Below, piece by piece: positions 27,098 through 36,527 of a stretch of 64,000 bases of DNA. Numbering within the stretch: the stretch's first letter is position 1; every line of letters begins with the position of its first letter. Position numbers and translations under genes: made by a program. The notes beneath the pieces are model-generated. The model worked only from the letters and a program-made list of their open reading frames with translations. It had not been told where the DNA came from and did no database searches. The DNA lies in contig JAIRTL010000035.1 in assembly GCA_031254915.1 (NCBI GenBank), forward strand, positions 1 through 64,000, in the 5' to 3' direction. Origin of the DNA: Planctomycetota bacterium (GTDB lineage Bacteria; Planctomycetota; SZUA-567).

Positions 27098-27871
27098 CTA
27101 TTTGAAATCAGCATATACGAAGGTATGGTCGGACGGCCGCCCGGCACGGCGCGGCTCCAGATCCACAACGCATCCGGTCGACTTCTTTGCGATCGGTTCG
27201 CTGGCGAGAATATGATCGATACGCCAGCCGCGATTGCGTTCGAGCGCGCCGCGCTGACGGTAATCCCAGAATGTAAACCGCTCCGCCTCCGGAATGTGTT
27301 TGCGGAAAATGTCCTCGAATCCCCATTCCGTCACGGCGCTGAAAGCGTCTATGACTTCCTGGCAGTGGCAGACGTGCGGCCAGACCGCCTTTGAGTCGTA
27401 GACGTCGACGGGATGCCTGGCGACGTTGAGATCGCCGACCCAGATCAGGGGTGCCTTGCCGTCGGCGAAATGGCGTTCGAAATAATCTCGCAGCCTGCCC
27501 AGCCACTTCAGTTTGAAAACAAACATGCCGCTGTCCAGCGCCCTGCCCTGGGGCACATAGGTATTGACCACTGTCACTTTTCCGATCCGCACCCGCGCCA
27601 GCCTGGTCTCGGATTCGCCGTCGTCGTCACCAAGCCCGAAAGAAACGTCGTCGGGTTCCTTCTTTGTGACGACGGCGACGCCGTTATAGGATTTTTCGCC
27701 CCGGAAGGCGACATGCCAGCCGCTGTCCGTGAATGCGCCGGCCGGAAAATCCTTGTCGGTCGCCTTTGTTTCCTGCAAGGCGAGGACGTCCGGTGAATGA
27801 TCCCGCAGCCAGTCGAGAACGATGGGCAGGCGCGCACGAATCGAATTGCAATTGAAGGTCGCTATCCGCAT
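27098..27871 (-). CDS. xth: Exodeoxyribonuclease III / AP endonuclease
   Basis: 257 aa. It opens MRIATFNCNSIRARLPIVLD with LALQETKATD, then YNGVAVVTK, NTYVPQG, WVGDLNVARHPVDVYD, FTFWDYRQR and the C-terminal WRIDHILAS and SDHTFVYADF. All ExoIII catalytic residues are present (Asn, Glu, Tyr, Asp-x-Asn, Asp-His). It cleaves DNA at abasic sites in base excision repair. Divergent from mfd across about 140 bases. Confidence 0.96.
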   Translation of the reverse strand: MRIATFNCNSIRARLPIVLDWLRDHSPDVLALQETKATDKDFPAGAFTDSGWHVAFRGEKSYNGVAVVTKKEPDDVSFGLGDDDGESETRLARVRIGKVTVVNTYVPQGRALDSGMFVFKLKWLGRLRDYFERHFADGKAPLIWVGDLNVARHPVDVYDSKAVWPHVCHCQEVIDAFSAVTEWGFEDIFRKHIPEAERFTFWDYRQRGALERNRGWRIDHILASEPIAKKSTGCVVDLEPRRAGRPSDHTFVYADFK

Positions 27872-28010
27872 AATGGGCCCCGTTGTTCACTCCGCTTCAG
27901 AATCCTTCGACGATTTTCAGAATCAGGAACTTGCCGCCTCGGCGGGATCATTTTACCATGTCGGACGGCGAGGATAAAGCAAAACGTTTGCATTGCTTGA
28001 CCGGGTAATA

Positions 28011-31000
28011 ATGATGGCGAAAAAGAACGTAACGATGCGAATCGAGGAATGGCCGGAGCGCTTCGCCGCCGCCGTGAAGGCGGGGGACGCGCTTCTCGCC
28101 GGCCTCAAAGGTTCCGCCCTGGCAAAATGCCTGGCCGGCCTCGGTCAGGATTTCGGCAGGCCGCTGCTCGTCGTCGCGCCCGACCCCGAGATCGCCGTCG
28201 ACATTCACAATGATATCCGCTTTTACGATTCGGGAAATCCGGTTCCTCCCCTCAATTGGCCGGCATGGGACATTCTTCCGACAGAAACGGACCTACCGGA
28301 CGTCGATACCGCGTCCGAACAGGTCGAGGTGCTTCGCCATTGCCTACAATCTACAAGGCCGCCCCGGATCATCACCGCCGTCACCGCGCTTCTCCAACCG
28401 ACCCTGGCGCCGTCGATACTCCAACAGGGCGGCCTCCGGGTTAAAAAAGGCGACGAAATATCTCCTGAGGCCGTCGCGGCGCATTTGATCGAAGGCGGAC
28501 TCGAGGCGGTCGCGCAGGTGGACGGGCCGGGGCAGTTTTCGCGCCGGGGCGGCATCCTTGACGTTTTTCCCCTCCTAGGCGACGTTCCGTATCGCATCGA
28601 GTTCTTCGGCGACGAGGTGGACACTGTCCGCCCATTCGACCCTGGCACCCAGGAGAGCGGACAGGAACTGGCGGGAGACGCCGTCCTGGCGGACATCTCC
28701 AGAGACGCGTTCCGCCGCGCCCTCGACGGCAAAAAACGCCACAGCCTTCTCGATTACCTCGGCGACGACGCCGTCGTCGTACTCTGTCATCCGGAACGGA
28801 TCGAACGGGTGGCGGGTTTGTACGCAAGCGGGTTTTCGGGCCGCGACGGACTCATTTCCTTCGAGGAAGCCGCCCGGCGCATCGGCGATTTTCGACTCGC
28901 GGCATCGCCCGACCTTGACGGCGACGGCTGGCCAGGTTCGCCGTGGCGCGCGCCTGAAAACGAAAACCACCTCGATTTCGGCGCCGTCGGCTGGGAACGA
29001 CTCTCGGGCGGGTTCGACACCTCCCTCAAGGAACTGACCATCCTCGCCGAAAAAAAGATCGACATCGTCATCGCCTGCAACAACGCGGCGGAGGAAAAGC
29101 GCTTCCGGCAGGTTCTCGAGGAAAAGCGCCCCGCCCTGCTTCGCCAAGCATCCCTTGTCATCGGCAAGCTGTCGCGCGGATTCATTTTTGAGGGCGCCAA
29201 CGGCGTCGCATATGTGTCCGACCACGAACTCTTCGGCAGACAGACGCCGGTAAGGACGACGCGCAAACGATACTCCGGCGCGCCCATCACCGATTTCGCG
29301 GAGCTTCGCGAAGGCGACTACGTCGTCCACGTCGCCAACGGCATCGCCAAGTTCGAAGGCATCCGCATCCTTGAGCAAAACGGCGCCGAACAGGACTTTC
29401 TCGCCCTGCGCTTCGCGGAGAACGCGCGAATCTACGTGCCGTTGTCCCATATCGATCTGGTGCAGCGCTATATCGGGCTTGGCGACCACCGCCCGCAACT
29501 CACCAAGCTCGGCTCAGCGGCGTGGGGGAAACGGAAGGCGGCGGCGGAAAAAGCGGTGCGCGACGTCGCCCAGGACCTGCTCGCGACGCAGGCGAAGCGT
29601 CTTTCCGCCACCGGCATCGCGCTTCCGGAGGACGACAACCTGGTCCTCGAGTTCGACGCGTCCTTCCCCTACGAGGAGACGCCGGACCAGCTCACCGCCC
29701 TCGACGACATCCGCCACGACCAGCAGCGCACCGTCCCCATGGAGCGCCTCCTGTGCGGTGACGTCGGTTTCGGCAAGACTGAACTGGCGGTCCGGGCCGC
29801 GTTCCGGGTCGCGAACGCAGGCAAACAGACGGCGGTCCTCGTTCCCACCACAATCCTCGCCGAACAGCACTATCGGACCTTCTCGGAGCGCATGGCCGAC
29901 TATCCGGTGACGGTGGAATGCCTTTCCCGGTTCCGCGGCCCGAATGAACAGAAACGGATTGTCGAAAACGTCCGCGAGGGACGGACCGACATCGTCGTCG
30001 GCACCCACCGGCTGCTTTCGGAGGACGTGTCGTTCAAGGATCTCGGACTTGTCGTCATCGACGAGGAGCAGAAGTTCGGCGTCGAAAGCAAGGAGCGGCT
30101 CAAGCGCTTGCGCGCCGACGTCGACATCCTCACCACGACCGCCACGCCGATTCCACGCACGCTGCACATGTCGCTTCTGGGGCTCAGGGACATCTCGAAC
30201 CTGACCACGCCGCCGCGCGAACGCCATTCCGTGAAAACCATGGTCGTCCGCTGGACGGACGACGTCATCAGGCGCGGCATTCTCAGGGAACTGTCGCGCG
30301 GCGGGCAGTGCTTTTTCCTGCACAACCGGGTATACAGCATCGACGAAATGGCGGCGCGACTTCAGCATCTCGTACCGGAAGCCCGATTCGCGATCGGCCA
30401 CGGCCAGATGGGCGAAGGCGAGCTTCTCGAAGTCATGACCCGCTTCCTGGACGGCAAGATCGACGTGCTCGTCTGCACCACGATCATCGAAAGCGGCGTC
30501 GACATCCCGAAGGTGAACACCCTCTTCGTCAACGACGCCGACCATTTCGGGCTTTCCGAACTCCACCAGCTCCGCGGCCGGGTCGGCCGCTATCGACACC
30601 AGGCCTACGCCTATTTCCTTGCGCCGAAAAACCGGCCGATCACCCCCGAGGCTCGAAAGCGCCTCCAGGCGCTCCAGGAATACACGGAACTCGGTGCCGG
30701 CTTCCGCATCGCCATGCGCGATCTGGAGATTCGCGGCGCCGGCAATCTTCTCGGCGTCGAGCAGTCCGGACATATCCACATGATTGGCTTCGATCTCTAT
30801 TGTCGGTTGCTGGAAAAGGCGATCTCCGCCGGGAAAGGCGAGACGCCGGAGGAGGATGTCCCCGCCGACCTCGACATCGGCGCGGGCGCCTTTATTCCGC
30901 CTGAATATATTCCTTCCGAGCCGCAGCGCATCGAATTCTACCGCCGGCTTACAAGGGTGCGGACCTTGCGGAATCTCGAAGCGACGCGGGAGTATGTCCG

Positions 31001-32078
31001 CGACCGTTACGGACCGCTTCCCTCCCCGATCGAAAAATGCTTCCGCGACCAGGAACTCAGGGTACGGATGATCGCGGAGCGGGTCGAATCGATCTCGTGC
31101 ATGGACGACGCGCTCGCGGTCGGGTTCGACCCGAGGGCGCTGAAACGCGGCGTCATGCTTCTCCGGCACGCCGGCTTCAAAACAACTCCCTTGACCAAAA
31201 ACCGCTGGCGGGTGGAGATCGCCGGGATAGAAAAGCATATCGACCCGGGGGAAACGGCCGCGCGCATGGCTGACAAGATTCTCTCCATTCTCGAGGACGG
31301 CAAACAGGAACGGAAGCGCAGGGAATCGGGCAGGCTGGAAAAACAAAAAGCCGCCGCCTCGCCGGAATCACCCGGCGAGGTGGATGCCGGCGGCGCTGAG
31401 CAGCTCGAGTTTTTCAGTTCCGACCAGCTCGACGAATCGCTCCCGACTCCGAAAAAGACGACACCCGAAGATGCAGACGCCGAAGCGGAGTCAAAGGCGG
31501 CTGAGCCGATTCCGCCGCAAAAGACCGACGAAGCGGGAAAGAAAACGCCGGCGCGCAAAACACGCGGAAAATCCGGCGCTGTCGTCAAATTGAAGGCAAA
31601 ACCGCGTCTGAAAAACATGGACGATGTCAGCGCCGGCGGGGTCAAGAAGACGCTAAGCCTGTCATCCTCCGCCAAGGAAGCGGGAATTGAATCGTTGTCG
31701 ACGATGAAAAAGCCGGTCGCTCCGGCGATGCCGGCAAAGAGAACGACTGAAAAGGAAACGCGGCTGTTCTCCGCTCCGCCGGTAGATGAAGGCTCGGGAC
31801 GCCGCGTTTTCGGCGTCGAACCGTATATTGCCCGAGACGAGATCGGGGTGGTCGTATCGGAACGCTCGTTCGTCAAGGAGCAGTTCGGGCCGATGACGCT
31901 CGCCATCGGCGGTGAAAACGAACATCGCCATTTCCTGCGTGCGATCGGAACCGGGCAAAATCCTTCCGGCCGCATGGTGCTTATACTCAAGACATCCGGC
32001 CCGGACGAGGCGCAACATATCGCCGAACGCTATCTTCGCGCCGGCGAGGCGGTCCTTCACGACGGCGTGGTGGAGTGA
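28011..32078 (+). CDS. mfd: Transcription-repair coupling factor Mfd with long C-terminal extension
   Basis: About 1355 aa, counting from ATG 28011 (an in-frame TTG lies at 27993). Domains in order: a UvrB-like module (SRRGGILDVFPL), an RNA polymerase-interacting region (DYVVHVANGIAKFEGI), a RecG-like helicase with Walker A GDVGFGKTE near residue 582, DEEQKFGV near 681, TATPIPRTLHMSL and HQLRGRVGRYRHQAYAYF, then the C-terminal TRCF domain ending near 1095. About 260 further residues follow, which the family normally lacks: a Lys/Pro/Glu/Ala-rich linker and a folded-looking last ~100 residues (DEIGVVVSERSFVKEQFGPM; MVLILKTSGPDEAQHIAERY). Confidence 0.95.
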   Translation: MMAKKNVTMRIEEWPERFAAAVKAGDALLAGLKGSALAKCLAGLGQDFGRPLLVVAPDPEIAVDIHNDIRFYDSGNPVPPLNWPAWDILPTETDLPDVDTASEQVEVLRHCLQSTRPPRIITAVTALLQPTLAPSILQQGGLRVKKGDEISPEAVAAHLIEGGLEAVAQVDGPGQFSRRGGILDVFPLLGDVPYRIEFFGDEVDTVRPFDPGTQESGQELAGDAVLADISRDAFRRALDGKKRHSLLDYLGDDAVVVLCHPERIERVAGLYASGFSGRDGLISFEEAARRIGDFRLAASPDLDGDGWPGSPWRAPENENHLDFGAVGWERLSGGFDTSLKELTILAEKKIDIVIACNNAAEEKRFRQVLEEKRPALLRQASLVIGKLSRGFIFEGANGVAYVSDHELFGRQTPVRTTRKRYSGAPITDFAELREGDYVVHVANGIAKFEGIRILEQNGAEQDFLALRFAENARIYVPLSHIDLVQRYIGLGDHRPQLTKLGSAAWGKRKAAAEKAVRDVAQDLLATQAKRLSATGIALPEDDNLVLEFDASFPYEETPDQLTALDDIRHDQQRTVPMERLLCGDVGFGKTELAVRAAFRVANAGKQTAVLVPTTILAEQHYRTFSERMADYPVTVECLSRFRGPNEQKRIVENVREGRTDIVVGTHRLLSEDVSFKDLGLVVIDEEQKFGVESKERLKRLRADVDILTTTATPIPRTLHMSLLGLRDISNLTTPPRERHSVKTMVVRWTDDVIRRGILRELSRGGQCFFLHNRVYSIDEMAARLQHLVPEARFAIGHGQMGEGELLEVMTRFLDGKIDVLVCTTIIESGVDIPKVNTLFVNDADHFGLSELHQLRGRVGRYRHQAYAYFLAPKNRPITPEARKRLQALQEYTELGAGFRIAMRDLEIRGAGNLLGVEQSGHIHMIGFDLYCRLLEKAISAGKGETPEEDVPADLDIGAGAFIPPEYIPSEPQRIEFYRRLTRVRTLRNLEATREYVRDRYGPLPSPIEKCFRDQELRVRMIAERVESISCMDDALAVGFDPRALKRGVMLLRHAGFKTTPLTKNRWRVEIAGIEKHIDPGETAARMADKILSILEDGKQERKRRESGRLEKQKAAASPESPGEVDAGGAEQLEFFSSDQLDESLPTPKKTTPEDADAEAESKAAEPIPPQKTDEAGKKTPARKTRGKSGAVVKLKAKPRLKNMDDVSAGGVKKTLSLSSSAKEAGIESLSTMKKPVAPAMPAKRTTEKETRLFSAPPVDEGSGRRVFGVEPYIARDEIGVVVSERSFVKEQFGPMTLAIGGENEHRHFLRAIGTGQNPSGRMVLILKTSGPDEAQHIAERYLRAGEAVLHDGVVE

Positions 32079-32088
32079 CGCCGTCCGG

Positions 32089-32241
32089 TCACTCCTTTTC
32101 GAACGACCCCTTGTAGACGAGTCCGGCCAGGATGGCGCCGATGATCGGCTCGAAACCGGTCGGCGCACGCGTATCGGTGGCGCCGAGAATGCCGAACAGG
32201 AATATGAAGATCATGACGATTTCGCACACGAGCACGGACAT
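32089..32241 (-). CDS. Small two-helix membrane protein
   Basis: 50 aa from ATG 32241: MSVLVCEIVMIFIFLFGILG, then ATDTRAPTGFEPIIGAILAG and LVYKGSFEKE. Two hydrophobic stretches around a polar loop suggest a small membrane protein. It is convergent with mfd and downstream of the csrA terminator, so it would need its own promoter. The ribosome binding site is poor. The composition is convincingly membrane-like, but I do not recognise a family. Confidence 0.45.
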   Translation of the reverse strand: MSVLVCEIVMIFIFLFGILGATDTRAPTGFEPIIGAILAGLVYKGSFEKE

Positions 32242-32278
32242 GCGACTGATATGTAGCAAAAAGTAAATTGAGTAATTC

Positions 32279-32313
32279 GAAAAAGAACAGGACACCATCG
32301 AGAGGCGTCCTGT
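32279..32313 (-). terminator. Intrinsic terminator of fliW-csrA
   Basis: On the minus strand ACAGGAC (32313-32307) pairs with GTCCTGT (32293-32287) and is followed by TTCTTTTT. It lies about 40 bases beyond the csrA stop. Confidence 0.7.
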
Positions 32314-32353
32314 TGAAAATGCAATCGGGTGGAAAAATCGACGCAAAGACCGG

Positions 32354-32761
32354 TCAACTCTTGCCGCCCTTGCGATGTACGGAGGCATTCTTCGGCGGCG
32401 GCGGACATGCCTTTTGGGTGAGTTTGTCGAGACCGGACGGCGGCGAGATCGACAGGCCGCCAAGACCCTTGAGGCCGCCGGACAGCTTGTTGAACGCGGA
32501 CGGCGGCGCCGCCGGAGCGCCCGCGTCCCCTTTGAGAAGTTGGCCAAGACCGCCGACGGCGGATTGGTCCGGTATGCTCTCGCTCGCGGCGGCGATGTTT
32601 TCCGCCTGGATGGCGTCGTAAATTTCTTTGCGGTGGACGGACACGCTTTTCGGCGCTTGAATGCCGAGGCGGACAGTGTCACCCCGGACGTCGACGATGG
32701 TGATCTCCACATCGTCGCCGATCATTATCGTCTCGTCCTTGCGACGACTAAGCACCAGCAT
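32354..32761 (-). CDS. csrA: Carbon storage regulator CsrA with C-terminal extension
   Basis: 135 aa from ATG 32761. Residues 1-60 are a standard Csr[52 protein letters not shown] further 75 residues rich in Gly, Pro, Ser and Lys follow ([13 protein letters not shown]), roughly doubling the family's usual 60-70 aa. CsrA binds GGA motifs in mRNA leaders and in flagellated bacteria commonly represses flagellin translation. The start lies 14 bases inside the end of fliW, the usual antagonist, so the two are translationally coupled. Confidence 0.93.
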   Translation of the reverse strand: MLVLSRRKDETIMIGDDVEITIVDVRGDTVRLGIQAPKSVSVHRKEIYDAIQAENIAAASESIPDQSAVGGLGQLLKGDAGAPAAPPSAFNKLSGGLKGLGGLSISPPSGLDKLTQKACPPPPKNASVHRKGGKS

Positions 32762-33251
32762 TGGCGTCCTCCTCCCCAACCTCCTCCGGTTGCGGATCCC
32801 CCGCCTCCCCTTCCTTGGGTGCATTCGGATCGGTGAACAAACGGTACTTGGTGGTGTATTGAGGATTGACGACCACAACCTGCATGCCGAGCCTGGTCTC
32901 GACGTTCATGACGAGGGGTCCGAGAAGGTTTGCTGTCGCGTCCATCGGATTCTTGGGGATGACGAGAATCAGGCACACCACCGCATCCGCGGCGCTTTCG
33001 AGCTGGAGAACCTGGCGCTCCTTTTCCCCGATCACAATCTTGTAGGTGGGAACGATGACGCTCGCCTCGCAGATGACGAAGGCCAGCTCCGGCCGGTCGC
33101 ATGATTGAAGCCACTTGAATATCCCGTCGTCGGAACATTCGAACATGATGAAGCGGGTGGCGTCCTTGAAGCCGATCACGCCTTCTGGAAAGGTGATGAG
33201 GGCTTCATCCGGCACCTCTTTGTCGCCGAAGCGACTGGTTTTCACAATCAT
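32748..33251 (-). CDS. fliW: Flagellar assembly factor FliW
   Basis: 167 aa from ATG 33251 ([20 protein letters not shown]), with GGAGG about 10 bases upstream. Family marks are [47 protein letters not shown] and [17 protein letters not shown]. The C-terminal tail is acidic/proline-rich. FliW binds CsrA and flagellin and releases CsrA repression according to flagellin level. A candidate sigma28 promoter is about 100 bases upstream. Confidence 0.95.
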   Translation of the reverse strand: MIVKTSRFGDKEVPDEALITFPEGVIGFKDATRFIMFECSDDGIFKWLQSCDRPELAFVICEASVIVPTYKIVIGEKERQVLQLESAADAVVCLILVIPKNPMDATANLLGPLVMNVETRLGMQVVVVNPQYTTKYRLFTDPNAPKEGEAGDPQPEEVGEEDANAGA

Positions 33252-33349
33252 GAGCTTCAGACCTCCGGTCACTGCGAAGCCGCCCCGCCGCTCCACGCGG
33301 TCCCGGGCGCGTACCGCCCTCACGCGCTCCGTTGAGGGCCTCGTGGTTT

Positions 33350-33377
33350 CTATCGGTCGCGGATGAAAACTTCTTTA
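33350..33377 (-). promoter_or_regulatory. Candidate sigma28 promoter for fliW-csrA
   Basis: On the minus strand TAAA (33377-33374), 16 bases, then ACCGATAG (33357-33350). The spacing and ACCGATA core equal those of the flbD-motAB promoter candidate. A 5' leader of about 95 bases would precede the fliW start. Confidence 0.5.
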
Positions 33378-33487
33378 TCCAATCCAGGCCATTTTCGTCC
33401 GCAAACTGTGGACGCCGCCGTTCTTTTGACGATAATAATCCCTTCTTCGCGGAAGTGAAGCACCCCCCACGTCGGAGGCGAACGGTT

Positions 33488-34180
33488 ATGGGTTTGACGG
33501 TTACAGCATTGGGAAACGCCGGCGTCCGCCTTGAAAACGCGGCCGGCGTCGTCTATATCGATCCCTTGTTCCACTTCACGCCCGGCGTCGGCGGCAGGCC
33601 GCATCTCGACGCGGCGGGGATTACGGACGCCGATCTCATCCTCGTAACCCACGCCCACGGAGACCATCTGGATCCGGTGAAGACGCTTGCCGCGCTTGCC
33701 AGAACCGGAGCGGTTCTCGTCGGACCCGAATCGGTCACGGACCAATTCAGAAACAGGATCCCTTCGAACAAAGTCGTGACGCTCGAACCGCCGGAGCGGC
33801 AAAAACCGCCGGCCCGGGAATCAACGACCGTTCGCGGCATCGGCGTCGCAGCCTTACGCACCTACCACGGTCGGGGACACAACAGCTACCTTCTTGAGAT
33901 GGATGGAATCCGCATCCTCCACGACGCTGACAACGAGCGCACCCAACCCTACGACCTGGACGCACTCGGAAAAATCGACGCGCTTTTCCTCTGCCCCTGG
34001 CAAGGATCGGGGGCGGGACAATTCGTCGACCGGCTCAAGCCGGGAAAATGGCTCCTTATCCATATGACGGAAGAGGAAATCGCCCTGCATCGCAGGGGAC
34101 GCTTCCTCCCGCCCATAGTCGACCCGGCGCCGGAGAGCGTCGTGGCGCTATACGGAGGAGAAAGCATCGACCTTCCCTGA
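33488..34180 (+). CDS. Metallo-beta-lactamase-fold hydrolase (UlaG-like)
   Basis: 230 aa from ATG 33488. It shows VTALGNAGVRLENAAGVVYI, DPLFHF, and the metal-binding LVTHAHGDHLDP, followed by TYHGRGHNSYLLEMDGIRIL, HDADNER and a C-terminal LIHMTEEEIALH. The layout fits the UlaG / 'Zn-dependent hydrolase' branch rather than beta-lactamases. The substrate is unknown. Separated from dprA by 13 bases, so probably in one transcript with it. Confidence 0.88.
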   Translation: MGLTVTALGNAGVRLENAAGVVYIDPLFHFTPGVGGRPHLDAAGITDADLILVTHAHGDHLDPVKTLAALARTGAVLVGPESVTDQFRNRIPSNKVVTLEPPERQKPPARESTTVRGIGVAALRTYHGRGHNSYLLEMDGIRILHDADNERTQPYDLDALGKIDALFLCPWQGSGAGQFVDRLKPGKWLLIHMTEEEIALHRRGRFLPPIVDPAPESVVALYGGESIDLP

Positions 34181-34193
34181 ACCCACTTTCCAA

Positions 34194-35468
34194 ATGGAAG
34201 CGTCTATGGCGGAACTGATCGAAAACCTAATCAGGCTCAAGCGAACGCATGGCGTCGGTAACGTCACGATCTGGCGGCTTCTTCAGCACTTCGGCAATTC
34301 GGACGCGGTCTACGGCGCCAGCGTCCGGGAGCTCACCGAAGTCGAGGGCGTGTCGCTCGCCAAGGCGGAACGCATCCTCGCGTCGTCCAGCCACGATCCC
34401 CGGCCTGAAATCGAGAACGCCGTCCACGCCGGGGTCGATATCATCCCCTACGACGATCCAGTCTACCCGAAACCGCTCTTGTCCACCTACGACCCTCCCG
34501 CCCTCCTTTACGTCCAAGGCGCGCTCGTCCCGGACGATCAGATCGCGGTGGGAATCGTCGGTACGCGCAGAGCCTCGTTGTACGGAAGGGAACAGGCGGA
34601 GCGCCTTGCCGGCGAACTGTCCCGCCAGGGGTTCACGATCGTCAGCGGCCTCGCGCTCGGGATAGACACATGGGCGCACGACGGCGCGCTTGACGCCGGT
34701 GGCCGCACCATCGGCGTACTCGGCTGCGGCTTCAATCATATGTATCCGCCTGAAAACCGCGACCTCGCCCTGGAAATCACCCGGAGCGGCGCGGTGGTGA
34801 CCGAGTTCTCGATGGCGACGAAGCCGTCCCGCGAAACGTTCCCGGCGCGGAACCGCATCATCGCGGGCTGGTCGCTGGGCGTGCTCGTCATCGAAGCGCC
34901 GTCCAGGTCGGGAGCGCTTATTACCGCCAACCAGGCGAACAACATCGGGCGGCAGGTGTTCGCGGTCCCGGGCAGAATCGGCGACGCCGCATCGGCCGGC
35001 TGCAACGAACTCATCGCCGCCGGCGCGACCATGGTCACCGGCGTCGACGACATTCTTCAAGCCTTGAACCCCAACCTCCCGCCGCCGACATTCTCCAAGA
35101 AGAAACGCCCGGCGCGGAGCGGCAGGTTTTTCGACACGGAGAAAAAGTCCGGCGCGCCGGCGCCCGCCTCCTCGAATCGGAGGCGGCCGGAGACGAGTGC
35201 GCGATCCGTGGCGACCGGAAGCGCGGTCAAGGCGGAATCTGCTGGTCCCGCGTCATCCATGCCCATCCCCACGAGCCCCAAATTCACGCCGGAGCAGGAA
35301 CAAGTTCTGCGCGCGGTCGGCCCGGATTGGCTGACGATAGACGACGTCACGGAAGCGGTCGGCCTGCCTCCCGAGCGCGTGGCGGCCACCCTCGCCATGC
35401 TGAAGCTCATCCATGCGGTCGAACAGGGACCGGCGCAAACGTACCGCAGGTGTTCGGGGGGACGCTGA
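34194..35468 (+). CDS. dprA: DNA processing protein DprA
   Basis: 424 aa (an ATG at 34206, MAELIENLIRL, is an alternative start). An N-terminal HhH/SAM-like region precedes the Rossmann core: VGIVGTRRASLYGREQAERL, IVSGLALGIDTWAHDGAL, GGRTIGVLGCGF, YPPENRDLA, FPARNRIIAGWSLGVLVIEA, SGALITANQANNIGRQVFAV. A Pro/Ser/Ala-rich linker leads to a C-terminal winged helix (LTIDDVTEAVGLPPERVAAT). DprA protects incoming single-stranded DNA and loads RecA during transformation; it is widely kept even outside known competent species. Confidence 0.95.
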   Translation: MEASMAELIENLIRLKRTHGVGNVTIWRLLQHFGNSDAVYGASVRELTEVEGVSLAKAERILASSSHDPRPEIENAVHAGVDIIPYDDPVYPKPLLSTYDPPALLYVQGALVPDDQIAVGIVGTRRASLYGREQAERLAGELSRQGFTIVSGLALGIDTWAHDGALDAGGRTIGVLGCGFNHMYPPENRDLALEITRSGAVVTEFSMATKPSRETFPARNRIIAGWSLGVLVIEAPSRSGALITANQANNIGRQVFAVPGRIGDAASAGCNELIAAGATMVTGVDDILQALNPNLPPPTFSKKKRPARSGRFFDTEKKSGAPAPASSNRRRPETSARSVATGSAVKAESAGPASSMPIPTSPKFTPEQEQVLRAVGPDWLTIDDVTEAVGLPPERVAATLAMLKLIHAVEQGPAQTYRRCSGGR

Positions 35469-35469
35469 C

Positions 35470-36495
35470 ATGTTCTCGGGAATGCGCTGGGACACCTGGG
35501 AGCTTTTCGGCCTTGTCGGCGAAGGCCTGTTTTTCGCGCGACTGGTCGCGCAGTGGCTTGCCTCCGAAAAGGCGAAAAAACCAGTGATACCGGTAGTCTA
35601 TTGGTATTTCTCACTCGCCGGCGCCATCATCCTCGTCCTGTATGCGCTCCATATCGGCAGCTTCGCCGTGCTGATTCCGCAAGCCGTAGGCGTGTTTTTC
35701 TATGGTCGCGGACTGCACCTCGAATATACCCACAGACGCGCGGAAGAGCGGCGGCGCGAACTCGGCCTCGATCGGCCGGATTATTCCTGGCCGCGGATGT
35801 CAGTCATCATTCCGGCGCATAACGAGGAAAAATCGCTCGCCGACACGCTTCGCCCTCTGGTCGACCAGAACTATCCAGGCCCCAAGCCGGAAATTGTCGC
35901 CGCACTGAACGGTTGCACCGACGGCTCGCGCGCAGCGGCGGAACGATTCCCGGTCACAGTGAAGGAAAGCGAACACTCCGGAATGTCCTTCGGCAAGAAC
36001 CTCGGCGCGGCGACCGCGTACGGAGACATGCTCGTCTTCGTCGACGCGGACACCCGCTTGCCGGAAAACGGCCTGCGGCTGCTCGCCGAAGCCGCTTCCG
36101 GCAAAGCGCGCTATATCGGCACAGTCGCCGGCGCGCCTGACAGAGGCGGACTGGTGGTGCGGATATGCTTCGCGGCGGCGAACAGGGTAACGAAACGCCG
36201 CCGGGCGCACGCGCCCGGCGGCGTTATGCTGATGGACAAGGGCACATTCACCGCGATCGGCGGCTTCGACGAATCGCTTCCCCAGGGAACGTCCACCGAC
36301 TGCATCTGGCGCGGGCTTAAAGCAGGCGCCGAATACGTTTTCGTGGACTCGTTCGCCGCAACGACATCCATCCGCCGCTTCGAAAAGACCGGCATCATCC
36401 GCCAAATGTTCGACTGGCGGAAAAACCACCAGGCGCTTTCGGTGGACCGCCGCGATGAAGTGGCGCAAAGGGAATACGACAACTCGATCCGCTGA
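35470..36495 (+). CDS. LAB_N-glycosyltransferase family 2 fusion
   Basis: 341 aa; the ATG is one base after the dprA stop. Residues 5-85 form a LAB_N (lipid A biosynthesis N-terminal) membrane domain with three helices: LVGEGLFFARLVAQWLASEK, PVVYWYFSLAGAIILVLYAL, IPQAVGVFFYGRGL. Residues 110-330 are a GT2 domain (MSVIIPAHNEEKSLADTLRP, NGCTDGS, GKNLGAATAYGDMLVFVDAD, GGFDESLPQGTSTDCIWRGL). LAB_N proteins usually stand alone beside a GT2 gene or in LpxB. Predicted to modify a lipid-linked sugar or lipid A at the inner membrane; donor and acceptor are unknown. Confidence 0.87.
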   Translation: MFSGMRWDTWELFGLVGEGLFFARLVAQWLASEKAKKPVIPVVYWYFSLAGAIILVLYALHIGSFAVLIPQAVGVFFYGRGLHLEYTHRRAEERRRELGLDRPDYSWPRMSVIIPAHNEEKSLADTLRPLVDQNYPGPKPEIVAALNGCTDGSRAAAERFPVTVKESEHSGMSFGKNLGAATAYGDMLVFVDADTRLPENGLRLLAEAASGKARYIGTVAGAPDRGGLVVRICFAAANRVTKRRRAHAPGGVMLMDKGTFTAIGGFDESLPQGTSTDCIWRGLKAGAEYVFVDSFAATTSIRRFEKTGIIRQMFDWRKNHQALSVDRRDEVAQREYDNSIR

Positions 36496-36527
36496 CGCAC
36501 CTTCTTGCCGTACGCCCTTGAGGGTCT

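Noticed and set aside
29514-31346. Long open frame antisense to mfd (about 610 codons)
   Set aside because: It is a GC-rich codon-bias shadow of a strongly conserved gene on the other strand; its predicted protein has no recognisable domain and no ribosome binding site.
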